Below, piece after piece: positions 34,259 to 43,339 of a stretch of DNA of 64,000 bases (position 1 is its first letter; the number at the start of each line of letters is the position of its first letter). The notes beneath the pieces were generated by a model. It worked only from the letters and a program-made list of their open reading frames with translations, was not told the origin of the DNA and did no database searches. The DNA comes from Paenibacillus tundrae (lineage in GTDB: Bacteria; Bacillota; Bacilli; Paenibacillales; Paenibacillaceae). The translations under genes and the position numbers were made by a program. Location: contig NZ_JAUSTI010000009.1 of NCBI RefSeq assembly GCF_030812775.1, positions 1-64,000 of the forward strand. The letters are read 5' to 3'.

Positions 34259-34269
34259 CATGGTATAAT
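34259..34269 (+). promoter_or_regulatory. lipA: Extended -10 promoter of lipA
   Basis: TGGTATAAT with a TG pair directly before the -10 box lies 47 bases ahead of the lipA start. The -35 region is weak. Confidence 0.5.
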
Positions 34270-34315
34270 ATGTTCCGAGCAACAGCCTAACTTCAGTAGA
34301 AAGAAGGTTTACGCA

Positions 34316-35215
34316 TTGGCTAAACGTGTTAAAGAACCGAAACCGGATTGGATTCGGATCAAGTTGACTACCGGCGATAATTATCAGGAAATGAAAGAGA
34401 TGATGCGTTCCAAAACGCTGCATACAGTATGTGAGGAAGCACGCTGTCCCAACATTTATGAATGCTGGGCCAATCGAACGGCAACTTTTATGATTTTGGG
34501 CGATATTTGCACACGGGCATGCCGTTTTTGTGCGGTCAATACCGGCTTGCCAACGGAACTAGATTTGCAAGAACCAGAACGGGTAGCAGAGGCGGCAGAA
34601 CAGATGAATCTGCAGCACTGTGTCATTACCAGCGTAGCTCGTGATGATTTGAAGGATGGCGGGGCAACGATTTTTGCGGAGACGGTGAAGGCTGTACGTA
34701 GACGGTTGCCACTCTGCAGTGTTGAAGTACTTATTCCAGACTTTTTGGGCGATCGTGAATCATTGCAGATTGTTATGGATGCCAAACCGGATATTTTGAA
34801 CCACAACATTGAGACGGTTGAGCGGTTGTCAGATAAAGTGCGTGCGAAGGCGAAGTATAAACGATCCCTGGAACTGCTTGCTCGTGCCAAAGAAATGCAG
34901 CCGAACATCCCTACAAAATCAAGTATTATGTTGGGTGTCGGTGAGGAGTATAATGAAATTCTTTCAACGATGGATGATCTTCGGGCGGTAGATTGCGATA
35001 TCATGACGATTGGTCAGTACTTGCAGCCTTCCGAGAAACATCTGTTTGTTGAAAAGTATTATCCGCCAGAGGAATTTGCTGCACTGAAACAGGAAGGTTT
35101 GAAACGTGGATTCAGTCACGTGGAATCCGGACCGATGGTGCGTAGTTCCTACCATGCGCATGAACAGGTGAAGTCAGCTACCAAACATGCGGAACAGGCG
35201 GCAACACACGCATGA
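34316..35215 (+). CDS. lipA: Lipoyl synthase
   Basis: A 299-residue radical SAM enzyme that inserts two sulfurs into protein-bound octanoyl groups. Both iron-sulfur sites are complete: the auxiliary cluster Cys39/Cys44/Cys50 ([12 protein letters not shown]) and the radical SAM CxxxCxxC at Cys65/Cys69/Cys72 (CTRACRFC). The family's [15 protein letters not shown] motif follows. The start is TTG with AAGAAGG about 8 bases upstream. yutD follows with only a few bases between them, so the pair forms an operon. Confidence 0.97.
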   Translation: MAKRVKEPKPDWIRIKLTTGDNYQEMKEMMRSKTLHTVCEEARCPNIYECWANRTATFMILGDICTRACRFCAVNTGLPTELDLQEPERVAEAAEQMNLQHCVITSVARDDLKDGGATIFAETVKAVRRRLPLCSVEVLIPDFLGDRESLQIVMDAKPDILNHNIETVERLSDKVRAKAKYKRSLELLARAKEMQPNIPTKSSIMLGVGEEYNEILSTMDDLRAVDCDIMTIGQYLQPSEKHLFVEKYYPPEEFAALKQEGLKRGFSHVESGPMVRSSYHAHEQVKSATKHAEQAATHA

Positions 35216-35228
35216 TGGAGGATACATG

Positions 35229-35648
35229 ATGGACGATATAGAAGTGCAAGAAGGAAGTACAGAAGAGGTTCAAGAGTCGCTTCAGGACAATACTGAGGAT
35301 CAGTCTCAAGACAAACCTCAGGACAAACCCCAAGAAAAAATCATCGTTCAAGTCGGTGGGAAAAATTACGAAATCGTACAGAACCACAAAGAAGGATGGA
35401 ACGCGGAAGTTTTCCGTGACCGGTACAGCGAAGTACTGGAACGATACGATTATATTATCGGAGACTGGGGTTACAGTCAGTTACGTCTGAAGGGCTTCTA
35501 CCGGGACAATCATCCCAAAGCAACGAAGGATTCAACGATCTCCAGTATGGTGGACTACATTAATGAATATTGCAACTTTGGTTGTGCGTACTTTGTTCTA
35601 CAAAAGAGCAAAGATCAGCCACCTGCCAAAGCAAAAAGCGGCTCCTAG
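35229..35648 (+). CDS. yutD: YutD family protein
   Basis: About 139 residues. A Gln/Asp/Glu-rich leader (about 35 residues, with repeated QDKPQ units) precedes the conserved part, VQVGGKNYEIVQNHKEGWNAEVFRDRYSEVLERYDYIIGDWGYSQLRLKGFY in outline, which is the YutD/DUF1027 signature. Function is unknown. Its place after lipA is conserved in Bacillus. GGAGG at 35217-35221 fits ATG 35229, or 35226 with shorter spacing. The stop codon lies inside the terminator stem. Confidence 0.9.
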   Translation: MDDIEVQEGSTEEVQESLQDNTEDQSQDKPQDKPQEKIIVQVGGKNYEIVQNHKEGWNAEVFRDRYSEVLERYDYIIGDWGYSQLRLKGFYRDNHPKATKDSTISSMVDYINEYCNFGCAYFVLQKSKDQPPAKAKSGS

Positions 35649-35665
35649 AGGAGCCGCTTTTTTTG
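35633..35665 (+). terminator. Terminator of lipA-yutD
   Basis: AAAAAGCGGCTCC pairs with GGAGCCGCTTTTT around TAGA. The stop codon of yutD is within the loop and stem. Confidence 0.93.
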
Positions 35666-35713
35666 TAGCTTGTTATCAGAAGATAACTCTCATTGGCACA
35701 GCAAGTCGTGCAG

Positions 35714-36517
35714 CTAGTCCAGAAAGGCAGTGCGCACTCGATTCCAGAACGGATACGGACGATACCGCGCAAAGCTCACTTTATGACTAGATACTTGGCA
35801 GCGTACAGAGATAAGATCCTCAACCATAACGTTAACGTGATCAATCGTCATCAACAGACGTTGATCCTTCCGCGAGAAGATGTCGCAGTGATGGTGCTTC
35901 GGCAAAATAACCGGTGAACCCAGCGTTCGATACACGCGATTGTTAATGGAAGCAATCTCAGCGATCTGAATCGCATCAATTGTAGGATGCACCATAGCTC
36001 CACCAAGTGCCTTGTTGTAGGCTGTACTGCCAGATGGCGTCGAGACACAGATGCCGTCCCCACGAAACATTTCGAAAGTGACGTCATTGATGTCAACCTG
36101 AGCAACAACGGTACCATCTACCCCTTTTAACGTAAATTCATTTAACGCAATATAAGAGGAATTGCCTGACTTCTTACGAATTTCCAGCTCCAGTAACGGA
36201 TACTGCACAATACGGTGTTGAAGATGCTCCGAATCTCCTTTTCCGCTCATTAGTCTTACCAATTCTCTTAATTCTTCCTTCTTCCAGTCGGCATAAAATC
36301 CGAGATGCCCCGTGTGAACCCCAACAAAAGCAATGTCCGGGATCCGGTCGATGAAGTTATGAAACGCCTGCAGCATCGTACCATCGCCTCCGATAGAGAC
36401 AACAATTTCGGGTGATTCTGCATCCAGCTTGAATCCTTCCTCTTTGGCCAGCGCATGAAATTGCTGACTGAGATCAATCGATAACTGGTCTCCGCGGTCT
36501 TGAACATAGTATCTCAA
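35714..36517 (-). CDS. nadK: NAD kinase
   Basis: A 267-residue enzyme that makes NADP from NAD. GGDGTM (residues 43-48) is the phosphate-binding motif. NE..LK, GDGICVSTPSGSTAYNKALGG and a C-terminal GSP motif are present. The short N-terminus is typical of Bacillus NAD kinases. The start is TTG with CAAAGGAG 9 bases upstream. It is convergent with yutD and lies downstream of ylbJ on the same strand. Its product feeds the NADP-using dehydrogenases encoded elsewhere in the window. Confidence 0.95.
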   Translation of the reverse strand: MRYYVQDRGDQLSIDLSQQFHALAKEEGFKLDAESPEIVVSIGGDGTMLQAFHNFIDRIPDIAFVGVHTGHLGFYADWKKEELRELVRLMSGKGDSEHLQHRIVQYPLLELEIRKKSGNSSYIALNEFTLKGVDGTVVAQVDINDVTFEMFRGDGICVSTPSGSTAYNKALGGAMVHPTIDAIQIAEIASINNRVYRTLGSPVILPKHHHCDIFSRKDQRLLMTIDHVNVMVEDLISVRCQVSSHKVSFARYRPYPFWNRVRTAFLD

Positions 36518-36621
36518 GATGAAAGCTCCTTTGTGGTCATTATACTACCGATGATAATCAATTCCGGAGAAGAACACAACGTTGGATTGATATTCCTGCG
36601 CTTAAAGATGGACAAAACGGA

Positions 36622-37896
36622 TTATCTTTTAACATGTCTGTTTGAAAATAGAGAAATGATGAACGAGCAGATGAGCAGAAGGAACACCACAATCCCGAGA
36701 GTAACGAGACCCGTAACAACAATCGTTCCCCAATGCGGGGTGTATATAAAAGGGTTGAAATTAGGAATATTCGAGGCAAACGCAGGTGAATCCATCGTTC
36801 CCATAATGGGAACCCACAGCAACAACACCAGCATGGGTGCGATGAGTGCATGGATGACTCTAGCCAATAGGAAAGGCCCATATCGCATAGGGGTGTTGCT
36901 CAGTATGCTCATAATCTGTGCGTGAACAGAAAGTCCACCCCAAGACAATACAAATGCTGCGGCTGACGCCTTGTACATCAGGGGGATACTTGCTCCTGCG
37001 GCTCCGGCTTCTTTGGCTCCCAAAGTCACTTCAAATAACCCGCCTACAAGGCTCTGGGACAGAGACGGGGGTAGCCCAGCATGAACTAAACCTAATTCCG
37101 TCCATTGGTATAACGCACCCAGCCAGCCTGTTTGTACCAATAGTTCCATGATGACGGAGAAGAATACAACTAACCCGCCAACGATAATAATAAGTCGAAG
37201 GGACGAGGCAATGGCCTGGCGCAACAATTCGCCAAATGCACGACCATCCGCCATCCGAGCCTGATGCATCGCCTCGATCGCGAGCTTCAGTTTATTTTTA
37301 CGTATATGATTTGGATGTGAAGGGTAAACTGTAGATTCGCTATTTGAGTGTTTATTGGAGTGATCTGTTCCTCTGCCATGGAAACGCATCAGTAGTCCGA
37401 CGATAAATGCGGCAGCATAATGTGAAGCGACTAACACTGGCGCAATGGCAACATTATGGAAGAAGCCGACAGATACGGCACCGATCATGAAAATGGGATC
37501 AGATGAGGTAGTGAAAGCTACGAGGCGTTCTCCTTCCTCACGGGTAACCAATTTCTGTTCCCACAACTGCGCAGTTAACTTAGCTCCTGTAGGATAACCG
37601 GATGCGCAGCTGACAGCGAATACGAACCCACCGCTCCCAGGTACACGAAAAAGTGGACGCATAAGTGGATTAAGTAACGTACCGAGAAAATGAACAATCC
37701 CAAACCCGATGAGCAGCTCAGACAAAACTAAAAAGGGGAAAAGGGAGGGGAACAACACGTCCCACCAGATGGCAAGTCCACGCACTCCCGCTTGCCACGT
37801 TTCCGCCGGAAATAGAATCATGAGCATGCATAGGACCAGGAGAGCAAGTATAAACATGACGTGGGTTAGTTTTTGCAGCTTACCAAGAGCAGACAT
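36622..37896 (-). CDS. ylbJ: Sporulation integral membrane protein YlbJ
   Basis: A 424-residue polytopic membrane protein with two homologous-looking halves of a nucleoside-recognition (Gate) type. Features are WWDVLFPSLFPFLVLSELL, the SCASGYPTGAKL motif, and a second SLSQSLVGGLFEVTLGAKEAG segment. YlbJ is needed for spore cortex formation in Bacillus. ATG 37896 has AAAGGAG 7 bases upstream; a start 7 codons earlier overlaps that site. The N-terminus has a clear first membrane span. It is divergent from a small gene, with a cre-like site in between. Confidence 0.92.
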   Translation of the reverse strand: MSALGKLQKLTHVMFILALLVLCMLMILFPAETWQAGVRGLAIWWDVLFPSLFPFLVLSELLIGFGIVHFLGTLLNPLMRPLFRVPGSGGFVFAVSCASGYPTGAKLTAQLWEQKLVTREEGERLVAFTTSSDPIFMIGAVSVGFFHNVAIAPVLVASHYAAAFIVGLLMRFHGRGTDHSNKHSNSESTVYPSHPNHIRKNKLKLAIEAMHQARMADGRAFGELLRQAIASSLRLIIIVGGLVVFFSVIMELLVQTGWLGALYQWTELGLVHAGLPPSLSQSLVGGLFEVTLGAKEAGAAGASIPLMYKASAAAFVLSWGGLSVHAQIMSILSNTPMRYGPFLLARVIHALIAPMLVLLLWVPIMGTMDSPAFASNIPNFNPFIYTPHWGTIVVTGLVTLGIVVFLLLICSFIISLFSNRHVKR

Positions 37897-38003
37897 GATA
37901 CCTCTCCTTTTCAGCAAAATGGCTTTCCGGCAGAATAAGGGCTTGTGCGATCAATATATGAGCTTAGGCGGACAAACAGTACAACGGAGTACCTATTCGT
38001 CAT

Positions 38004-38053
38004 AGAAAGCGCTTGCAAAAATGGCTGTATTTTTAAACGATGTATGCTAAAAT
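38004..38053 (+). promoter_or_regulatory. cre-like site and extended -10 promoter
   Basis: AGAAAGCGCTTGCA (38004-38017) matches the CcpA operator consensus except at its first base. An extended -10, TATGCTAAAAT, ends at 38053. It could control the small ORF to the right, ylbJ to the left, or both. Confidence 0.4.
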
Positions 38054-38119
38054 GAAAAAAACGCCTGAACGTCACCTCAATCTGCTACGGGTGAATTCAA
38101 TTCGGATGGAGTGATGATT

Positions 38120-38215
38120 ATGAGTCTTGTCACCGGAGTCCTAGTCTGTGCTTTTGTCTACGTTATACGTGCGTCGCTTATACGCTCTGAAGAAGAGGAC
38201 TGGCGAAGCTATTAA
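38120..38215 (+). CDS. 31-residue single-span membrane peptide
   Basis: ATG 38120 has GGAG at 8-base spacing and opens 31 codons: one hydrophobic helix (LVTGVLVCAFVYVIRASLI) and an acidic tail (RSEEEDWRSY). A strong terminator follows 12 bases after the stop, and a promoter precedes it, so it forms a complete small transcription unit. The family is not recognised. A second ATG at 38114 is too close to the ribosome binding site. Confidence 0.6.
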   Translation: MSLVTGVLVCAFVYVIRASLIRSEEEDWRSY

Positions 38216-38227
38216 TGAATAAATGAT

Positions 38228-38257
38228 GCGCTGAACCCTAGGTTTGGCGCTTTTTTT
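38228..38257 (+). terminator. Terminator of the small membrane peptide gene
   Basis: GCGCTGAACC pairs with GGTTTGGCGC (10 bp) around CTA and is followed by seven T. Confidence 0.9.
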
Positions 38258-38441
38258 GTTGTTATTATCTAGTCGTAAGTAAGTCCATATCATGCTGTCA
38301 TACGCAAAATTGTTAAATAATAATCCATATCTTGTGTGATGTTAGATAGGACTTTTGGTTTTTTTTTGATAGAATGAGGATGAGGGTGTATGTAACCTGG
38401 TCTTTAATTTTAGTTCACAATGAAGCATAGGAGTGTAATAT

Positions 38442-38483
38442 ATGCCAAAATTCGACACGACTAATGTGGGGGCAAATCAATGA
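38442..38483 (+). CDS. 13-codon mini-ORF overlapping the haemoglobin start
   Basis: ATG 38442 has TAGGAGTG about 8 bases upstream. The ORF reads MPKFDTTNVGANQ, and its stop overlaps the ATG of the next gene (ATGA at 38480-38483). It may couple or tune translation of the haemoglobin gene. Confidence 0.45.
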   Translation: MPKFDTTNVGANQ

Positions 38484-38857
38484 AACCTACGCTAAGTATT
38501 TATGAAAATCTCGGCGGGGAACAAGGTGTACGAGCTCTGGTAGAAGCCTTTTACCCGATTGTTATGCAAAATGAACAGTTAGCACCATTGTTTCCTGAAG
38601 ATATTCAGCCAGTGATGGATAAACAGTACATGTTTTTATCTCAATTTTTCGGTGGTCCTGCCTTGTTTTCTGAGGCATATGGTCATCCGATGATGCGTGC
38701 CCGCCATATGCATTTTGAAGTGACGGTTGAACGAGCTGAAGCATGGCTCTCATGTATGAATCAAGCGTTGACACAGATCGGTGTTGAAGAACCGTTGCAT
38801 TCGTTTATCCTGCAGCGTTTATCGGGACCGGCTCATCACTTTGTGAATACGCCTTAG
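38480..38857 (+). CDS. Group II truncated haemoglobin (trHbO, YjbI-like)
   Basis: A 125-residue haem protein of the 2-on-2 globin fold. The proximal His is in MRARHMHF (His76), the Trp of helix G (AEAWL, Trp89) marks group II, and YMFLSQFFGGP is the conserved E-helix region. It binds oxygen and may detoxify oxidants or NO. The start overlaps the stop of a 13-codon ORF. The next gene (DUF2225) follows at short distance. Confidence 0.93.
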   Translation: MKPTLSIYENLGGEQGVRALVEAFYPIVMQNEQLAPLFPEDIQPVMDKQYMFLSQFFGGPALFSEAYGHPMMRARHMHFEVTVERAEAWLSCMNQALTQIGVEEPLHSFILQRLSGPAHHFVNTP

Positions 38858-38893
38858 TTCCGATTACAAGCTTACGGGAGAGGGATGGAATGA

Positions 38894-39625
38894 GTGGAAC
38901 TAGAACCGCTGTATAAGGTGAAAATTACGTGTCACTATTGTGAAAATGAGTTTGAAACTTCACGGGTAAGACCAAGTTTGAAGAGACCTTACCGAACCGA
39001 TTCCGACTTCTGTGCTTATTACAAACTAGAGAACCCGGACTTTTACGTTGTGCGCATCTGTCCTGAATGTGGATTTGCTTCTACAGAGAATTCAACGGAA
39101 CGTTTAAGTGATACACAACGGCAAAATTTCAAGAATCAGATCGGTAACCGTTGGGAGAAACGTGATTATAGCGGCGCACGGACGATCGATCAGGCACTTG
39201 CAACTTACAAGCTTGGACTGTTGTGTGCGCAAGTGATCCAGGAGAAGGATCGTGTCGTTGCAGGTTTACTCCATCATATTGCCTGGTTATACCGCTACCG
39301 TGAGGATCATGAGCAGGAACGTCGTTTCTTGGAGTTTAGTCTAGACTCGTATGTGAGGGTCTTCGAGCGGGAAGGCACAGGTGGAAATGAAGCCCGATTG
39401 CTTTATTTGCTAGGGGAATTAAATCGTAGGATAGGTCGCTTCCATGAGGCGGTCAAATGGTTTGGAAGAGTCATTCAGGACAAGCGGATTACAGATGCGG
39501 CCATGATTCGTGCTTCACGAGAGCAGTGGGCATTACTGCGGGAACAGATGATTTCTGGCAAAATGGAGCTACCTGAAGAGATGGTTGAAGCCGAAAAAGG
39601 GGCCACTAAGCGTAGCCCCATCTAA
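38894..39625 (+). CDS. DUF2225 family zinc-binding protein
   Basis: A 243-residue protein. The N-terminal region carries two zinc-knuckle pairs (CHYCENEFE near residue 12, CPECGFAS near 57). A helical part of TPR character follows (about 100-225: ALATYKLGLLCAQVI, LLYLLGELNRRIGRFHEAVKWFGRVI). This is the DUF2225 family of Bacillales, function unknown. The start is GTG with AGGGATGG upstream; the nearby ATG 38890 is out of frame. It is probably co-transcribed with the haemoglobin gene. Confidence 0.88.
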   Translation: MELEPLYKVKITCHYCENEFETSRVRPSLKRPYRTDSDFCAYYKLENPDFYVVRICPECGFASTENSTERLSDTQRQNFKNQIGNRWEKRDYSGARTIDQALATYKLGLLCAQVIQEKDRVVAGLLHHIAWLYRYREDHEQERRFLEFSLDSYVRVFEREGTGGNEARLLYLLGELNRRIGRFHEAVKWFGRVIQDKRITDAAMIRASREQWALLREQMISGKMELPEEMVEAEKGATKRSPI

Positions 39626-39649
39626 GAACTATTCGTCTAATGAATCCAA

Positions 39650-39883
39650 TTAATTACGAATTGGACGGCTGGACAGCAGGTAGTCACTATCGTTATCAAT
39701 CACCTTCATACTACCGTTACAACAAGGAAAGACCAGCAATTTCTTCTTGCCTTCACGGATGCGTACAAGCTCTTTCGGTTTCAGGGGCAGCAGCACATTG
39801 CTTGCATGGCAGAACGGGCATTGCTGTACATAGATGTCCCCCATCACAATGTCATACGGCCAACTGTTCTCAAAAGGAATCAT
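39650..39883 (-). CDS. Small putative zinc-ribbon protein
   Basis: A 77-residue protein with a CPFC pair near residue 22 and a CC pair near 53, a likely zinc site. The opening MIPFENSWPYDIVMGDIYV is distinctive, but I cannot name a family. Its start overlaps the stop of the upstream yycC gene by four bases, so the two are translationally coupled. It is convergent with the DUF2225 gene, 24 bases away. Confidence 0.75.
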   Translation of the reverse strand: MIPFENSWPYDIVMGDIYVQQCPFCHASNVLLPLKPKELVRIREGKKKLLVFPCCNGSMKVIDNDSDYLLSSRPIRN

Positions 39884-40062
39884 TCCTGCTCGCCTTCCGA
39901 GGCTTCTTCCGATGCAGTTGGCTTAGACGCTTCAGCTTTGGCTAATTCGGCAATTTTCTGCAACAGGATATGCTGGGGCATATGCATCAGGTGTTCTAGT
40001 GGCACACCAAGGGATTCCGCTAATTTAACGGCTGTATCAGCCGATACTTGTAAAGGTTTCAT
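39880..40062 (-). CDS. yycC: YycC-like small protein
   Basis: A 60-residue protein. Its first 40 residues (MKPLQVSADTAVKLAESLGVPLEHLMHMPQHILL in outline) are the YycC pattern with the MHMPQHILL core. The tail is acidic and low-complexity. Function is unknown. AGGAGG lies 8 bases before ATG 40062; the GTG just upstream is less well placed. It is the first gene of a two-gene operon with the zinc-ribbon protein. Confidence 0.8.
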   Translation of the reverse strand: MKPLQVSADTAVKLAESLGVPLEHLMHMPQHILLQKIAELAKAEASKPTASEEASEGEQE

Positions 40063-40241
40063 CACATTTACCTCCTAAAGAATAGCTTAAACTATTCCTC
40101 TAGTATAGAGATACAGTCTTCATAAAACCAGTCTTTATTCAGGTAATTACATTTGTGTTGATTGAAAAAATGGAATCACAGCATGCAAAGGTTTCATCGG
40201 CTCATTGGTTATTCAATCTGTAGAGAGAGGTGCCTGATTAA

Positions 40242-42038
40242 ATGAAAACACCATTACATCCCGTATGGGATCTGGAGTCCATCTTTCGTGGAGGTTCTTC
40301 CTCCGAATCATTTGCTGCATATTTAGTTGAGCTTGAGCAGGATGTTCGCAACCTTCAGCAACTACTGAAAGAAACACCAGTACCAAGCAATCTGGAGGAA
40401 ACGAAAACATTTGATCCGATTCTGGAATTGTTGCAGAGCTGCTACATTCGGACTTCGGAAGGATCGGCCTTTGTATCTTGTCTCTCTTCACAGAATCAGA
40501 AGGACAAGAAGGCTACACAGCTTCAAGGTGCGATTAGTTCCCTTGCAGCTATGCTGAGCAGCAGTAAATCCCAGTTTGATAACAAACTCAGTGAAACGGA
40601 AGACCACGTATGGGAAGCGTGGATTGCTCGGGATGACATTCAGCCATTATCTTTCGTACTTAACGAAAGTCGTACACAAGCTCGTGAGAAGCTGTCACCT
40701 GAACTTGAGGGTCTTGCTCTTGATTTAGGGGTTGATGGTTACCATGGCTGGGGCAAATTCTATAATACAATTGTAGGGAAAATTAACATTCCGTTTGAGC
40801 AAAATGGAGAAACAGTCATGCTATCAGCAGGACAGGCTTCCAACAAGCTTAGTGACAGTGATCGCACTGTACGCGAAAAGGTTTTCGCGCAGTGGGAAGA
40901 AGCTTGGACTGACGTCGAGGATTTTTGTGCGGATACGCTGAATCATCTTGCTGGCTTCCGTCTTAAGTTATATGAGAAGCGTGGCTGGGATGATATCCTC
41001 AAAGAGCCTTTGGCGATTAACCGGATGTCGCGTCAGACACTGGATACGATGTGGGATGTGATTAACGGAGCCAAACCTTCATTAGTTCGTTACCTAGAGC
41101 GCAAAGCAAAGCTTCTTGGCGTAGACAAGCTGAGTTGGAGTGACGTCGATGCTCCTGTTGGAAAATCGGGTGGCAAAGTGACTTATGATGAAGCTGCGAT
41201 TAATATTGTTGAACAGTTCGCAAAGTTCAGTCCCAAGCTTTCCAAATTTGCTGAGATGGCATTTGAGAAGCGTTGGATAGAAGCTGAAGACCGTCCTGGT
41301 AAACGTCCAGGTGGATTCTGTACATCTCTGCCACTGAGCAAAGCAACTCGAATCTTCATGACATTCTCTGGGACTCCATCAAATGTTTCGACACTCGCTC
41401 ATGAGTTAGGACATGGATATCATCAACATATTATGGAAGAGCTGCCTGCGCTGAATCAGCGCTATGCGATGAATGTGGCGGAGACAGCATCGACCTTTGC
41501 TGAATTGATCGTTGCTGATGCACTTGTTCAAGCGGCGACAGACGAACAAGAGAAGTTGGCTTTATTGGAAGATAAAATTCAACGAAGTGTAGCCTTCTTT
41601 ATGAATATCCACGCTCGCTTCTTATTTGAGAATCGTTTCTATGAGCAACGTAAAAAGGGACTCGTTAGTGCCGATGAACTATCCAAATTAATGGTGGATG
41701 CCCAACAAGAAGCATTCTGTGGTGTGTTAGCATCTGATCATCCGCATTTCTGGGCATCGAAGCTACATTTCTATCTGACAGGTGTACCATTCTATAACTT
41801 CCCGTACACGTTCGGTTATATGTTCAGTGCAGGAATCTATGCTAGAGCACAGCAAGAGGGAACAGCCTTTGCGGATAAATATGACGACTTGCTGAGAGAT
41901 ACGGGGCGAATGACTGTAGAGCAATTGGCACATAAACATCTGGGGACTGACCTAACTAAGCCTGAGTTCTGGCAAAATGCTGCCGATCTAGTTATAGCTG
42001 ACATTGAAAAGTTCCTTGAGATGACAGAGGATCATTAA
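40242..42038 (+). CDS. pepF: M3 family oligoendopeptidase (PepF-like)
   Basis: A 598-residue cytoplasmic zinc peptidase that cleaves short peptides. The active-site HELGH is at residues 387-391 (STLAHELGHGYHQHIM), with the downstream glutamate in ETASTFAELIVADAL. Length and helical N-terminus fit the oligoendopeptidase F group. GAGAGGTGCC precedes ATG 40242. It is a single gene with a terminator about 115 bases downstream. Confidence 0.94.
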   Translation: MKTPLHPVWDLESIFRGGSSSESFAAYLVELEQDVRNLQQLLKETPVPSNLEETKTFDPILELLQSCYIRTSEGSAFVSCLSSQNQKDKKATQLQGAISSLAAMLSSSKSQFDNKLSETEDHVWEAWIARDDIQPLSFVLNESRTQAREKLSPELEGLALDLGVDGYHGWGKFYNTIVGKINIPFEQNGETVMLSAGQASNKLSDSDRTVREKVFAQWEEAWTDVEDFCADTLNHLAGFRLKLYEKRGWDDILKEPLAINRMSRQTLDTMWDVINGAKPSLVRYLERKAKLLGVDKLSWSDVDAPVGKSGGKVTYDEAAINIVEQFAKFSPKLSKFAEMAFEKRWIEAEDRPGKRPGGFCTSLPLSKATRIFMTFSGTPSNVSTLAHELGHGYHQHIMEELPALNQRYAMNVAETASTFAELIVADALVQAATDEQEKLALLEDKIQRSVAFFMNIHARFLFENRFYEQRKKGLVSADELSKLMVDAQQEAFCGVLASDHPHFWASKLHFYLTGVPFYNFPYTFGYMFSAGIYARAQQEGTAFADKYDDLLRDTGRMTVEQLAHKHLGTDLTKPEFWQNAADLVIADIEKFLEMTEDH

Positions 42039-42048
42039 TAAGCATATA

Positions 42049-42075
42049 TAGAGGTTGTTCCAAAAGTAGGCTTTA
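42049..42075 (+). repeat. Repeat family 2, isolated end
   Basis: AGAGGTTGTTCCAAAAGT closely matches, in reverse, the right end of the element at 47759-47964 (ACTTTTTGAACAACCTCT). No matching second end is visible nearby. Confidence 0.4.
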
Positions 42076-42153
42076 TTCAAGCGATTCCTGTAGACCCGCT
42101 TATAGTGACGTTTTGATATTTACCGAGCTACAAATGTCATTTGTATATCATAC

Positions 42154-42198
42154 AAGACTGCCAGCCCGATGCACGTTATTTTGGTGGCAGTCTTTTTT
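42154..42198 (+). terminator. Terminator of pepF
   Basis: AAGACTGCCA pairs with TGGCAGTCTT across a 20-base loop and is followed by a T run. Confidence 0.85.
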
Positions 42199-42319
42199 GT
42201 TGACTACAACAGATGCGATTATTTTGTCGCAATAGAGAGAAAAAACTCAGTTTTAATCGCGCAAATGGCAATTAATTGTGCAAACCATAGTAATAAATAC
42301 CCAAGTTTGTTTGTTATTG

Positions 42320-42348
42320 TTGAATGACTATATATATTGTCATATAAT
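42320..42348 (+). promoter_or_regulatory. Promoter of the 42.4-kb gene
   Basis: TTGAAT and a perfect TATAAT are separated by 17 bases. It lies about 50 bases before the start codon. Confidence 0.75.
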
Positions 42349-42399
42349 GAGTCGTAAGTCCTTGTTATGAAGGGATGAAGTGCATAAAGGAGGAGCAGT

Positions 42400-42813
42400 A
42401 TGGTAAAAATTGACCAGCTTTCATTAGCACGACAGTTAGATCTGGTGTTCAAAGAGCTTGATAATGAGTTGGCAGGGTTAGATTCAGGTATTGTTTTTGT
42501 GCAAATACGCAATAACGTAATTGGAAAATTCGGAATTCGACATAATCCGATATCTGGGCGGAATGGACAATTAGAAGTGGAGAATGAGGGATTAAATGAA
42601 GCTCAGCGGTCTTCTTTCCGGGTTATGGCATTAGAGACGTTGAAATTCAAGAAGAATTGGACACATGGAGAAATTTCATATGACTTTACAGTAAGACAAG
42701 GCACGATATTGGTAGATGCAATGATGGAATCCAATTACAATATGGCTAACTTAATGATTCGTTATCCTAGGACAAATACATACAAGGATTCAGGAATGGA
42801 ATCAACTTCCTAA
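42400..42813 (+). CDS. Conserved-looking hypothetical protein
   Basis: A 137-residue soluble alpha/beta protein. Visible parts: QLDLVFKELDNELAGLDSGIVFVQIRNNVIGKFGIRHNP, then EALNEAQ-like helix and FTVRQGTILVDAMMESNYNMANLM. No catalytic motif, membrane span or signal peptide is seen, and the family is not recognised. AAAGGAGGAG gives a strong start, and a consensus promoter precedes it, so it is a real single gene. Confidence 0.8.
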   Translation: MVKIDQLSLARQLDLVFKELDNELAGLDSGIVFVQIRNNVIGKFGIRHNPISGRNGQLEVENEGLNEAQRSSFRVMALETLKFKKNWTHGEISYDFTVRQGTILVDAMMESNYNMANLMIRYPRTNTYKDSGMESTS

Positions 42814-42827
42814 GCGCCAGCATAACC

Positions 42828-42858
42828 AAAAGCGGCACTTCCGAAGAAGGCCGCTTTT
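42828..42858. terminator. Bidirectional terminator
   Basis: AAAAGCGGC pairs with GCCGCTTTT across a 13-base loop between convergent genes. Confidence 0.8.
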
Positions 42859-42889
42859 AGCTTTACCACGTAAGCATGCTTTCGAGTTC

Positions 42890-43123
42890 TTAAGAACGAC
42901 CCGATAATTGCTGCTCAGCGATTTGAACCAGACGTTTAGTAATGTATCCTCCCAGAGATCCTGTCTCACGGGAAGTGTAGTTACCGTAGTATCCATCTTG
43001 TGGAATGGTTACACCCAGCTCTTGCGCCGCTTCCATTTTCAATTGTTGCAAAGCTGCTGTTGCTTGGGGAACAACCAGATTGTTAGAGCTGTTTCTATTA
43101 CCTTGGTTTTGGCCTCCGTACAT
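42890..43123 (-). CDS. Alpha/beta-type small acid-soluble spore protein (first copy)
   Basis: A 77-residue DNA-binding spore protein. It contains the two family signatures: the KMEAAQELGV helix with the GPR protease site, and DGYYGNYTSRETGSLGGYITKRLVQIAE. It coats DNA in the forespore and is degraded at germination. ATG 43123 has AAGGAGG 8 bases upstream. Residues 16-73 are identical or nearly so to the copy at 46401. Confidence 0.95.
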   Translation of the reverse strand: MYGGQNQGNRNSSNNLVVPQATAALQQLKMEAAQELGVTIPQDGYYGNYTSRETGSLGGYITKRLVQIAEQQLSGRS

Positions 43124-43339
43124 GTGTGTCACCTCCTTATGGGTTGGTGATGTTAGTATGGTTAGAGTATGAAGAAATATACATCATATGGCGTAAGGGA
43201 AATTTTAGGGGTTATTGATGTGAAGGGTATAAGCAAAAAGCCGATCCTATAAGGATTGGCTTTTTGGCGTATAGGTAAAATGAAGAACGTACGTCTGTGA
43301 GCATGATGAGGTGCATGATAGAGTTGTTTCTTTATAACA

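Noticed and set aside
36500..36925. 141-codon plus-strand frame opposite ylbJ and the nadK start
   Set aside because: Overlaps two well-supported genes and has no start signals.
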